NCBI GenBank assembly: GCA_030693105.1
Contig: JAUYBK010000058.1
Location: forward strand, 1-8,931
Reading direction: 5' to 3'
DNA from: Methanobacteriaceae archaeon
GTDB lineage: Archaea; Methanobacteriota; Methanobacteria; Methanobacteriales; Methanobacteriaceae
DNA length: 8,931 bases
The notes under the pieces: generated by a model
Told to the model about the DNA's origin: nothing
What the model saw: only the letters and a program-made list of their open reading frames with translations
The model's database searches: none
Made by a program: the position numbers and the translations under genes
Shown: positions 1-7,920 of the stretch, in pieces
Position numbering within the stretch: position 1 is the first letter of the stretch
How the letters are laid out: each line of letters opens with the position of its first letter

Positions 1-614
1 CCCCCAATTGACGACTTGAGGGCAGTTATTAGGATTATGTCACCTTTATAACTCAATAATTTACTCAGAGTGGTGTCTATGCTCCAAAAAAAGGCAGCTC
101 CTATAATTAATAGGCTTCCCAGGTCCAGGGATATGGAAAAATTTTCAGCCTGTCCCTGAGTAACCAGAAAAATTGTCCCCACAATTATAAAAAGGAAAGC
201 GAAACTATCTTTTCGGTTAATATGCTCCTTTAAAAACAATACACCTATAATTATCACAAATAGGATTTCCACAATTAGTAAAAGAGACGCGTTAACTGCG
301 GTGGTGAGGTTTAAACCATTAAGATACAGGAGTGGGGCAACAACGGTCCCCAAAAGGGCCGTTATAAACAGGATCACGTAATCTTTTTTGTTCATGAAAT
401 TTTCCAGATCATGGCCCGTGTTTATTAAAGTTAATAAACGGGTTTGGAGTGGAGAATATCGTACAGCGAACAAAAAAACAGCAGCAAGGCAGTAAGAAAG
501 CGCTGCCAAGTCAATAGGGTCTAAATTGCTCAGTAATATTTTATTAAACGTATTTGAAAGTCCCCAAAGCACCATGGCTATTATAACGCTGATATATCCC
601 CATAAACGATTCAT
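1..614 (-). CDS. EamA/DMT-superfamily transporter, C-terminus cut by window edge
   Basis: Translating the minus strand from the ATG at 614 down to 612 gives about 204 residues with no stop before the left edge, so the C-terminal part is missing. The protein opens MNRLWGYISVIIAMVLWGLS and continues as a series of roughly six hydrophobic segments separated by short loops. One segment is followed by the sequence LFLKEHINRKD, the position where EamA repeats usually carry a conserved LgE/LKE motif. A second repeat begins near residue 150. This is the drug/metabolite transporter (EamA, ten-helix) pattern, which moves small metabolites across the cytoplasmic membrane; the substrate cannot be told. 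A clear AAGAGG ribosome binding site lies eight bases before the ATG, which supports this start. It is transcribed divergently from truA. The family call is good; any specific function would be a guess. Confidence 0.85.
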   Translation of the reverse strand, partial: MNRLWGYISVIIAMVLWGLSNTFNKILLSNLDPIDLAALSYCLAAVFLFAVRYSPLQTRLLTLINTGHDLENFMNKKDYVILFITALLGTVVAPLLYLNGLNLTTAVNASLLLIVEILFVIIIGVLFLKEHINRKDSFAFLFIIVGTIFLVTQGQAENFSISLDLGSLLIIGAAFFWSIDTTLSKLLSYKGDIILITALKSSIG

Positions 615-622
615 TTAACATG

Positions 623-628
623 CCTCTT
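623..628 (-). promoter_or_regulatory. Ribosome binding site of the EamA transporter
   Basis: On the minus strand this reads AAGAGG, eight bases before the ATG at 614. It fixes the start: a second ATG seven bases further upstream is out of frame. Confidence 0.6.
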
Positions 629-677
629 CGAAACTAGCTCGGTATCATCCATGGTAGTAATTGGATTCCGGGATAGC

Positions 678-685
678 TTATATAC
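678..685 (-). promoter_or_regulatory. TATA-like box, probably for the EamA transporter
   Basis: The box reads GTATATAA on the minus strand and TTATATAC on the plus strand. On the minus strand, a start about 25 bases downstream would give a leader of roughly 40 bases containing the AAGAGG ribosome binding site, which suits the transporter well. It could also serve truA with a leader of about 70 bases. No transcript start was measured. Confidence 0.4.
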
Positions 686-751
686 AATTAATGGTTAATG
701 GATTATTAATCTACTCCTAAAAAATACAATTTTTCACAATAACTAATCAAT

Positions 752-767
752 CATAAAAAATTTATAA
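752..767 (+). promoter_or_regulatory. AT-rich promoter-like element just upstream of truA
   Basis: The run CATAAAAAATTTATAAA lies about 11 to 27 bases before the truA ATG, the spacing at which an archaeal TATA box would give a leaderless or nearly leaderless mRNA. No GGAGG/GGTG-type ribosome binding site precedes this ATG, which fits that reading. The element is short and low in complexity, so confidence is modest. Confidence 0.35.
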
Positions 768-777
768 ACTGATTTAA

Positions 778-1638
778 ATGTTGAAAATAGCTTTAAAAGT
801 GGCTTATTTGGGCAGCAGTTTTTATGGTTTTGCCCGACAACCGGACCTTCCTACCGTGGAGGGAGAATTGATCAAAGCTCTTAGGGAATCTAAAATATTT
901 GATGACCCGACAGAAGCAGGGTATTCTATAGCGGGACGCACTGATCGGGGAGTGCATGCACTGGGGAATGTCATTTCTTTTCGTACGGAATCTAAAGTTA
1001 ACATAAACCGGTTAAACGATCTTCTACCGGCTAACATAAAGGTCCTGGCACAAGCCAGTGTTCACTATGGATTCCAACCCCGGTTCGCTCGAGAAAGACA
1101 CTACCGCTATTTATTGCCTAAAAATCCTCTCGACGACGATCTAAATGTGGAATGCATGAAAGAAGTCGCTAAAGAATTTATTGGGACTTTTGACTTTCGA
1201 AATTTCTCTAAAAGATCAGAGAGAAGTCCTATACGCACCATCAAATCTATGGAAGTTCTAGAACGGAGGGACATGATAATATTAGATGTTAAGGGTGAGA
1301 GTTTTTTGTGGAATATGGTACGCAAAATTGTAGCTGTCCTTTGGAATGTGGGAAGGGGTGATTTGAAAGCTTCAGATATTAAAGAATTCTTAAACCCTCA
1401 AAAAAAGGTTTTTATTACTCCCCTGCCATCAAAAGGACTCATATTGATGGATATAGCCTATGATAATGTTAAATTCGTTCCCGACTATTATGCCCAGAAA
1501 TTATTCCTTTCGGTTTTAATGGAGAATTACCGGGATAACCGTACTCATGCAGCTGCGTATGAAGAGATGATGCGAAATATGAATCATCAAAAAAATAGAG
1601 GGTTATCCGTTTTAAATGAATTTAAGGTTTTAAAATAA
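778..1638 (+). CDS. truA: tRNA pseudouridine synthase A (TruA family)
   Basis: TruA converts uridines in the tRNA anticodon stem-loop (positions 38-40 in the bacterial enzyme) to pseudouridine and acts in the cytosol. The protein has 286 residues, slightly longer than the common 245-270. It opens with the usual strand ALKVAYLGSSFYGFARQP. The catalytic aspartate is D56 in the motif GRTDRGVHA (residues 53-61). Further family motifs are HYRYLLP near residue 107, GTFDFRNFSKR near 135-145, and SFLWNMVRKIVAVLWNVG near 175-193. An in-frame TAA lies directly before the ATG, so no upstream start is possible. There is no evident ribosome binding site, so translation may be leaderless. The C-terminal 50 residues, rich in Asn, Met and charged residues, extend beyond the core fold as in many archaeal members. 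Whether it modifies positions other than 38-40 cannot be read from the sequence. Confidence 0.95.
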   Translation: MLKIALKVAYLGSSFYGFARQPDLPTVEGELIKALRESKIFDDPTEAGYSIAGRTDRGVHALGNVISFRTESKVNINRLNDLLPANIKVLAQASVHYGFQPRFARERHYRYLLPKNPLDDDLNVECMKEVAKEFIGTFDFRNFSKRSERSPIRTIKSMEVLERRDMIILDVKGESFLWNMVRKIVAVLWNVGRGDLKASDIKEFLNPQKKVFITPLPSKGLILMDIAYDNVKFVPDYYAQKLFLSVLMENYRDNRTHAAAYEEMMRNMNHQKNRGLSVLNEFKVLK

Positions 1639-1662
1639 AGATTAGGCAACTTAAACAGTTTG

Positions 1663-1677
1663 TAATTGTAACAATTA
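1663..1677. repeat. 15-base perfect palindrome, possible operator
   Basis: TAATTGT-A-ACAATTA is a perfect inverted repeat with a one-base centre. It lies 25 bases after the truA stop and 13 bases before a TATA-like box at 1691-1700. That is where an archaeal activator or repressor dimer would bind. With no T-run directly after it, it does not look like a terminator. It is AT-rich, so chance occurrence is possible. Confidence 0.4.
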
Positions 1678-1690
1678 AATAGTAGGGGAA

Positions 1691-1700
1691 CTATATAATA
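1691..1700 (+). promoter_or_regulatory. TATA-like box for the DUF460 gene
   Basis: CTATATAATA matches an archaeal TATA box. A start about 25 bases downstream falls near 1720, immediately before the candidate CTG start at 1729. This fits a very short leader and translation starting well upstream of the GTG at 1834. Confidence 0.45.
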
Positions 1701-1714
1701 ACAAATAAAGACCC

Positions 1715-1721
1715 AAGGGGG
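1715..1721 (+). promoter_or_regulatory. Purine-rich ribosome binding site-like element before a CTG codon
   Basis: AAGGGGG ends seven bases before an in-frame CTG at 1729, normal Shine-Dalgarno spacing. It resembles GGAGG but is not a perfect match. It decides the likely start of the DUF460 gene, because no ATG, GTG or TTG occurs in that frame between the stop at 1723 and the GTG at 1834. Confidence 0.4.
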
Positions 1722-1728
1722 ATAAAGT

Positions 1729-3120
<1,392 letters not shown>

Positions 3121-3124
3121 TAAT

Positions 3125-3133
3125 GTATAATAA
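3125..3133 (+). promoter_or_regulatory. TATA-like box for wecB
   Basis: GTATAATAA would place a transcript start about 30 bases before the wecB ATG. It lies within the short inverted repeat AATGT-N6-ACATT (3122-3137) just after the DUF460 stop. The gap also contains CCCTAGGG (3139-3146) followed by the T-rich stretch CTTTTCTTT, which could terminate the upstream transcript. The two roles compete, so this is tentative. Confidence 0.3.
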
Positions 3134-3172
3134 CATTCCCCTAGGGCGGCTTTTCTTTATTATTAAGTTATA

Positions 3173-3176
3173 GGTG
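3173..3176 (+). promoter_or_regulatory. Ribosome binding site of wecB
   Basis: GGTG lies seven bases before the ATG at 3184 and complements the CACC near the 3' end of archaeal 16S rRNA. Confidence 0.5.
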
Positions 3177-3183
3177 TTTTAGG

Positions 3184-4503
3184 ATGAAAATCGCTTTCAT
3201 AATTGGTACCCGGCCTGAAATTATTAAGATGTCTCCTTTAATTGACGAAGTGGAGCAAAGGGGTATAGATCACGTTCTGATACACACCGGTCAACATTAT
3301 GACTACGAAATGTCCCAGCAATTCTTCACGGAACTGGAACTTAAAAAACCCCACTACAACATTGGAGTGGGTTCGGGAGCCCATGGAAAACAGACTGCCA
3401 TTATGATTGACGGTATTGAAGAGGTTATTCTGTCTGAAACCCCGGATATTGTCCTGGTGGAGGGAGATACCAATGCAGTTCTTGCTGGAGCCTTGGTGGC
3501 AGCCAAACTCCATATTCCGGTAGGTCATGTGGAGGCTGGTTTGCGCTCCTACGACAAGACCATGCCTGAAGAGATTAATCGTATGATGGCTGATGTCTGC
3601 ACCCAACTGTACTTTGTACCCACAGAAACTGCTGCCATAAACCTTTTATTTGAAGGTGTAAGCCCTAAAAATATCTTTGTCACGGGAAACACGGTAGTCG
3701 ATGCTTGCCAACGAAACCTGAAAATAGCCCGGAAAAATCCAGAACTGCAACCTAAAATAGGTTCGGGGGAAAAGGTACTAACCCTTACCCTGCACCGCGC
3801 TGAGAATGTGGATCACCCCGAACGACTGGAAAACATCATCAACTCCCTACTGATACTGGAAGACCTAACCATAGTTTTTCCGGTGCATCCCCGCACCGTT
3901 AAGAACCTGCAGGAGTTCGGGCTACTCGAAAAGCTGGAGAAAGCACCACATATAAAAATGATTAAACCCATAGGGTACTTGGAATTTCTTCTTTTAATAT
4001 CAGAATCCCAAATGGTGATGACAGACTCTGGAGGAATCCAGGAAGAAGCAATTACTATTAATGTGCCTTGTATAACCCTAAGGTACAATACGGAGCGCCC
4101 GGAAACTGTGGAAGCAGGCGGTAACATTCTGGTAGGTACTGACCAACAGAAAATAGTCAGTTCGGTTCGAACAATCCTGAAAGATAAGGACCTTCATCAG
4201 GCCATGAAAGACGCTCCCAATCCTTATGGGGATGGAACCGCTTCTAAGAAAATAGTTAACATCATCCAGGACTTAGAATCTAAAGGCCAGTTGAAAATAG
4301 AAATACCGGGTAGTATCATGGGAAATATCACCACTAAACTGGTTAAAGTGGCTGAAGATCTGACGGTGTCTGAATTTGAGAAAAAATATTTGGGTCAAAC
4401 TGTTAAAATAGTATTTTCTGGCGAAAAAACAGAATTTCCCCGGGTTGATCTCAATTTAAAGGGAAAAATAGTTCTGTTGTCCACACAAAAAGCCATTACC
4501 TAA
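3184..4503 (+). CDS. wecB: UDP-N-acetylglucosamine 2-epimerase (non-hydrolysing) with C-terminal extension
   Basis: The enzyme interconverts UDP-GlcNAc and UDP-ManNAc in the cytosol, feeding surface glycans. The two-domain GT-B fold is clear. GTRPEIIK at 8-15 gives R10 and K15. HTGQHYD is at 34-40. VEGDT includes D95, and GHVEAGLRS includes E117. MPEEINR at 127-133 supplies a further active-site glutamate, LHRAEN contains H204, and DSGGIQEEA at 281-289 binds the nucleotide. These match the known bacterial and archaeal catalytic set, so it should be active. The usual length is about 370-380 residues; this one has 439. The extra tail from about residue 369 contains AEDLTVSEFEKKYLGQ and a Lys-rich segment, and I do not recognise it. 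GGTG before the ATG supports the start. It sits 58 bases upstream of wecC, which uses its product. Function of the core is very secure; the tail is unexplained. Confidence 0.95.
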   Translation: MKIAFIIGTRPEIIKMSPLIDEVEQRGIDHVLIHTGQHYDYEMSQQFFTELELKKPHYNIGVGSGAHGKQTAIMIDGIEEVILSETPDIVLVEGDTNAVLAGALVAAKLHIPVGHVEAGLRSYDKTMPEEINRMMADVCTQLYFVPTETAAINLLFEGVSPKNIFVTGNTVVDACQRNLKIARKNPELQPKIGSGEKVLTLTLHRAENVDHPERLENIINSLLILEDLTIVFPVHPRTVKNLQEFGLLEKLEKAPHIKMIKPIGYLEFLLLISESQMVMTDSGGIQEEAITINVPCITLRYNTERPETVEAGGNILVGTDQQKIVSSVRTILKDKDLHQAMKDAPNPYGDGTASKKIVNIIQDLESKGQLKIEIPGSIMGNITTKLVKVAEDLTVSEFEKKYLGQTVKIVFSGEKTEFPRVDLNLKGKIVLLSTQKAIT

Positions 4504-4512
4504 AATATATTA
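4503..4512 (+). promoter_or_regulatory. TATA-like element before wecC
   Basis: AAATATATTA at the wecB stop could start a transcript around 4530-4535. That would leave a short leader holding the GAGGAT ribosome binding site (4550-4555). It may be an internal promoter for the wecC-mfnD-mfnF unit, or simply AT-rich spacer in a wecB-led operon. Confidence 0.3.
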
Positions 4513-4549
4513 TTTATTCCAATCATAAAATTATTAGTTAACTGATGAA

Positions 4550-4555
4550 GAGGAT
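4550..4555 (+). promoter_or_regulatory. Ribosome binding site of wecC
   Basis: GAGGAT ends six bases before the ATG at 4562, a good match and spacing. Confidence 0.5.
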
Positions 4556-4561
4556 ATTTTA

Positions 4562-5872
4562 ATGGGAATAGGAATAAAAGAAGGGACCAGAGTAAGTATA
4601 TATGGTTTAGGTCACATGGGACTGCCCACCGCTGCACTACTAGCTAAAAGTGGTCTAAAAGTTTTAGGTGCAGATATTAATCCCCAAATAGTTGAAGCCA
4701 TCAATAAGGGGTTATCACCCATAATGGAACCGGGATTAGATGAACTGGTAGGAGAAACTGTAAAAAACGGGCTTTTATCTGCTACCACCAATTTGAAGGC
4801 CGCTTCTATGGATTCAGAGGTTCACATGGTCATCGTACCCACCCCGGTAGATGAAAATAAAATATCAGACCTAAAAGCGGTGGAAACGGCATGTAAAAGT
4901 ATTTCTCAGGGATTGGAAAAGTCAGATCTGGTAATTATCGAAAGTACGGTACCGCCCGGCACCTGTTCTCACTTGTCCATTCCTCTTTTGGAAAAAAGCG
5001 GATTAAAGGCCGGGAATGATTTTGGGATTGCCTATACCCCCGAAAGGGCGCTTCCCAATAACACCATCTACGAGATGACCCATAACCCTCGAGTTATAGG
5101 CGGTATTGATAAGTGGAGTGTTGAAAGTGCTTCTTCCATTTATGAAAGAATTACCAGTGGTAAGATAATTAAAGTGAGGGATCTGCTAACGGCGGAGATG
5201 GTAAAACTCATGGAAAATACTTACCGGGATACTAATATTGCACTGGCCAACGAATTTGCCTTGATCTGTGAGTCACTGGGCATAGATGCCCGGGAGGCCA
5301 TAAGAGCAGCCAATCACCACCCCCGGGTTAACATCCACACCCCCGGACCAGGAGTTGGAGGGCACTGTCTATCCATAGATCCCTACTTCCTGGTGGAAAT
5401 AGCCCAAAAGCAGGGCATTGATGCTCCACTAATTAAAGTTTCCCGGATGGTCAATGAAAAAATGCCGCTAGAAGTGGCCCGAATGACTCGTGAAGCATTA
5501 GAAGAAAAGGGAAAACAAGTAGAATCATCCGAAGTAGGGATCTTGGGAGTGGCTTATAAGGGAAATGTGGCCGATGCACGAGAAACACCTGCTAAACCAT
5601 TAATTCAAAAATTAATATCTATGGGGGCTATGGTATATGCTCACGACCCCTATGTATCTCCAGAAACTGTAAAATCATTCGGAGCAGTTCCCGTAGATAT
5701 GAAACGGTCTTTAGAATGTGATTGTGTTGTATTGGTAACTGATCACGATATTTATCGTCAAATAAAACCTTCCATGATCAAAAAAGGACTCTTGATTTGC
5801 ACTCGCTCCATCCTCGACCCGCAACCCTTCCTGAAAGAGGACGTCACATTCAAGGGAGTGGGAATGTCTTGA
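4562..5872 (+). CDS. wecC: UDP-N-acetyl-D-mannosamine dehydrogenase
   Basis: The enzyme oxidises UDP-ManNAc at C6 with two NAD+ to UDP-ManNAcA, the step after WecB. The N-terminal Rossmann domain shows VSIYGLGHMGLPTAALLAKSG (residues 11-31). Then come IVPTPVDE (91-98), ESTVPPGTC (127-135) and YTPERALPN (158-166). AEMVKLMENTYRDTNIALAN contains K215 and N219. The catalytic cysteine is C269 in GPGVGGHCLSIDP (262-274). The C-terminal nucleotide-sugar domain includes GVAYKGNVADARETPA and AHDPYV. At 436 residues it has normal length. The paralogous UDP-glucose dehydrogenases share these motifs, but the adjacent wecB and the NHHPRVNIHTPGPGVGGHC context favour ManNAc specificity. UDP-ManNAcA is used in archaeal N-glycans and polysaccharides; a role in pseudomurein would be speculation. 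Its TGA overlaps the TTG start of mfnD. Confidence 0.93.
   Translation: MGIGIKEGTRVSIYGLGHMGLPTAALLAKSGLKVLGADINPQIVEAINKGLSPIMEPGLDELVGETVKNGLLSATTNLKAASMDSEVHMVIVPTPVDENKISDLKAVETACKSISQGLEKSDLVIIESTVPPGTCSHLSIPLLEKSGLKAGNDFGIAYTPERALPNNTIYEMTHNPRVIGGIDKWSVESASSIYERITSGKIIKVRDLLTAEMVKLMENTYRDTNIALANEFALICESLGIDAREAIRAANHHPRVNIHTPGPGVGGHCLSIDPYFLVEIAQKQGIDAPLIKVSRMVNEKMPLEVARMTREALEEKGKQVESSEVGILGVAYKGNVADARETPAKPLIQKLISMGAMVYAHDPYVSPETVKSFGAVPVDMKRSLECDCVVLVTDHDIYRQIKPSMIKKGLLICTRSILDPQPFLKEDVTFKGVGMS
5854..5860 (+). promoter_or_regulatory. Ribosome binding site that fixes the mfnD TTG start
   Basis: GGGAGTG inside the last codons of wecC lies eight bases before the TTG at 5869. It supports TTG 5869 over the in-frame ATG at 5797, which lies deep inside wecC and has no conserved sequence after it. 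Confidence 0.55.
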
Positions 5873-6873
5873 AATTGTTAATTTTAGAGTACGCTACTGC
5901 CCAGGGGGTGGAAGATCCGTCCATAACCATCGAAGGCCGTGCCATGTTACATGGTCTGTTGGATGATTTTAGCTACCATCATACGTCATTTTTAATTTCT
6001 GATAAATCACTTCCCCTGGACGGGGGACAGTGCCGTCCCATAACAATTTCTGGAGATCTTGAGGAGTGGTTGGAGGAAAACATATCTCATTACGATGCGT
6101 GCCTTCCCCTGGCCCCTGAAGAAAACTTCATACTTCACAAAATAACCAAAATAATCGAAAATCAGGGATTAGAAGTTGTTGGATCGCTTTCCAACGGAGT
6201 TATGATTTGTTCGAATAAATTGGATACCTACCAAGCCCTAACGAAAGTTTCTCCCCTTATAAATACGGAAAAAATATTTTTTAACGATATGGGAAAATTA
6301 CCAGAACTTACTGAAAAAAAAGTAGTTAAACCAGCTGACGGGGTCTCTTGTTCTGGAGTTAGTGTAGTTAACTCTAAAAGTCGATTATTGGATGCTGCGA
6401 AACAAATACAAAGTATTACTAATTTGCCTTTTTTTTTACTGCAGGATTATGTTGAAGGAACCAGTGCCAGTGTTAGCTTGTTATCTGACGGTAAAACTGC
6501 ACTACCTATGAGTCTTAACTTGCAGGAAGTTAACTTAAAAGATTCTTCTATTAATTATAACGGCGGTAAAGTCCCACTGGAGCATCCGCTTTTTTTTGAA
6601 GCATTTTCAGTTGCAAAAAAAGCGGTAGAATCAATAAAGGGCTTGCAGGGTCATGTGGGAGTGGATATTATACTAAACCACGAGGTGCATTTGGTGGAGA
6701 TTAACTCCCGTATTACCACTCCCTACATAGCTCTTCGTAAACTGCTGGACTTCAACCTGGGGCGGGCCATCCTGGACGCAACCCATGGCATTTTACCAGA
6801 TACAGTGCAGATTGAAGGTGAAGCACTTTTTTCAAAAGGGAGTAATGAAATCAATTTAACGGTGATTAGATGA
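5869..6873 (+). CDS. mfnD: Tyramine--L-glutamate ligase, ATP-grasp (methanofuran biosynthesis)
   Basis: MfnD joins tyramine to the gamma-carboxylate of glutamate using ATP, giving gamma-glutamyltyramine for methanofuran. The TTG at 5869 gives 334 residues starting MKLLILEYATAQGVEDPSIT, which aligns with the short N-terminal strand of the family. A longer reading from 5797 would add 24 residues encoded inside wecC. ATP-grasp features follow: the nucleotide-binding lysine K154 in VVKPADGVSCSGV, E196 in LLQDYVEGTSASVSLL, D266 in GHVGVDIIL, and metal ligands E277 and N279 with R281 in HLVEINSRITTPY. A variable linker lies at about residues 215-240. The start overlaps the wecC stop as TTGA, and the stop overlaps the mfnF start as ATGA, so it is translationally coupled on both sides. 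The neighbouring mfnF strengthens the MfnD call over other ATP-grasp ligases. Two long T runs lie inside the gene. Confidence 0.88.
   Translation: MKLLILEYATAQGVEDPSITIEGRAMLHGLLDDFSYHHTSFLISDKSLPLDGGQCRPITISGDLEEWLEENISHYDACLPLAPEENFILHKITKIIENQGLEVVGSLSNGVMICSNKLDTYQALTKVSPLINTEKIFFNDMGKLPELTEKKVVKPADGVSCSGVSVVNSKSRLLDAAKQIQSITNLPFFLLQDYVEGTSASVSLLSDGKTALPMSLNLQEVNLKDSSINYNGGKVPLEHPLFFEAFSVAKKAVESIKGLQGHVGVDIILNHEVHLVEINSRITTPYIALRKLLDFNLGRAILDATHGILPDTVQIEGEALFSKGSNEINLTVIR
6861..6866 (+). promoter_or_regulatory. Ribosome binding site of mfnF
   Basis: GGTGAT, an exact complement of the AUCACC at the 3' end of archaeal 16S rRNA, lies in the last codons of mfnD three bases before the mfnF ATG. 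The spacing is usual when pairing uses this 3' part of the anti-Shine-Dalgarno sequence. Confidence 0.6.
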
Positions 6874-7904
6874 AAATTGCAGGACTGGATATTGGAGGAG
6901 CCAACACCGACCTGGCTGTTGTTGAATTTTCTCCTTCTGGCGATATAACCAATATAAGAACTGACTACGAGTATCTGCCCATGTGGATGGAGAAAGAAAA
7001 TTTAGGCCAAGTAATCCGAAACATGTTAGGTCCTGATTTTCATGAACTGGATGCTATGGGAGTTTCCATGACTGCGGAACTGGTTGATGCCTACAACAGC
7101 AAAAAAGAGGGTGTGATAGATATTGCCTTCAAGATCAGGGAAGTTATGGAAGTACCAGTGGGATTTGTAGGGCAAAAGGGCATTATGGATTACCATCAAA
7201 CACTGGAAAAACCTTTAGACGTAGCAGCAGCTAATTGGATTGCTACTGCGCCTCTGGCCGCCATGATAGCACCCCACTCCATACTTATTGACACGGGAAG
7301 TACCACCACTGACATTATACCCATCAAAGACGGCGAGGAATGTGCTAAAGGAAGATCGGACCTGGAAAGACTTTCTACGGGTGAATTAGTCTACACTGGA
7401 GTTCTAAGAACTAACGTGGCTACTCTGGTGGATAAAATCCCCCTGCACGACGTGAGTTACCGAGTGGCATCTGAACTTTTTGCCATTACCGCTGATGTTC
7501 ATCTCATCCTGGGAAACATTAAAGAGGAAGATTACATCTGTTCTACTCCTGATGGGTCTGGAGACTCCCGGGTGGAGTGTATGCAGAGAATAGCCCGGGT
7601 ATTGTGTGCTGATTTAGAACTGCTGGAAAGTCCGGATGTTGAAGAAATAGCAGCGTTTATATACCAAAAACAAATAGAAAAAGTTTCAGAAGCTCTTTTA
7701 GAAGTCTCTCAACACAATAATATTGATGAAGTAGTTGTCACTGGCTTAGGGATGGATATAATTGGCAAAAAAGCTGCCCAGAACTTGGGACTTAAAGTTA
7801 CCGCTATGGACGAATTATTAACTCGGGAAGAGTGTACTGTGGCTCCCGCGGTTGGAACTGCACTTCTAATGGAAGAATTTTTGAGAAGTCAGGCATATGA
7901 CTAA
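6870..7904 (+). CDS. mfnF: Methanofuran biosynthesis condensing enzyme MfnF (H4MPT-linked C1 pathway family)
   Basis: MfnF couples the diphosphate of 5-(aminomethyl)-3-furanmethanol with gamma-glutamyltyramine, the MfnD product, to form the core of methanofuran. It has 344 residues and an actin/sugar-kinase-like (ASKHA, hydantoinase-A-like) fold. The first phosphate loop is KIAGLDIGGANTDLAVVEF (residues 2-20). SMTAELVDAY follows near 66-75. The second loop is ILIDTGSTTTDIIPI (138-152), which contains D141 and D147. STGELVYTGVLRT is at 169-181, and VVTGLGMDIIGKKAAQNLGL is near the C-terminus. These are the marks of the archaeal and methylotroph family long annotated as H4MPT-linked C1 transfer proteins. 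The ATGA overlap and the GGTGAT site couple it to mfnD, and the adjacent pathway steps support both calls. Methylotrophic bacteria also have members, but the neighbours here are archaeal. Confidence 0.9.
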   Translation: MKIAGLDIGGANTDLAVVEFSPSGDITNIRTDYEYLPMWMEKENLGQVIRNMLGPDFHELDAMGVSMTAELVDAYNSKKEGVIDIAFKIREVMEVPVGFVGQKGIMDYHQTLEKPLDVAAANWIATAPLAAMIAPHSILIDTGSTTTDIIPIKDGEECAKGRSDLERLSTGELVYTGVLRTNVATLVDKIPLHDVSYRVASELFAITADVHLILGNIKEEDYICSTPDGSGDSRVECMQRIARVLCADLELLESPDVEEIAAFIYQKQIEKVSEALLEVSQHNNIDEVVVTGLGMDIIGKKAAQNLGLKVTAMDELLTREECTVAPAVGTALLMEEFLRSQAYD

Positions 7905-7920
7905 GTGGTATAACTGACTA

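Larger units (their letters stand above)
615..777. other. Divergent intergenic region between the transporter and truA
   Basis: This AT-rich gap of 163 bases holds no open reading frame or RNA gene that I can support. It contains two candidate promoter elements. One is the TTATATAC box at 678-685. The other is the AT-rich run at 752-767 just before truA. It must carry the promoters of both divergent genes. Confidence 0.6.

Noticed and set aside
615..777. Small RNA or tRNA in the divergent gap
   Set aside because: No cloverleaf, no GTTCRANNC-type T-loop, and no stable GC-rich stem against the AT-rich background.
3122..3146. Inverted repeat AATGT-N6-ACATT and the CCCTAGGG palindrome as a riboswitch or RNA gene
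   Set aside because: The stems are too short (5 and 4 bp) and the gap is only 63 bases; promoter, ribosome binding site and terminator signals explain it.
3238..3606. Minus-strand open frame of 122 codons within wecB
   Set aside because: It is antisense to the conserved active-site region of wecB, has no ribosome binding site or recognisable family motif, and is explained by codon bias of the real gene.
5797..5868. N-terminal extension of MfnD from the ATG at 5797
   Set aside because: It lies entirely within the conserved end of wecC in another frame, reads as low-quality sequence (His/Pro/Arg-rich), and TTG 5869 has its own ribosome binding site.
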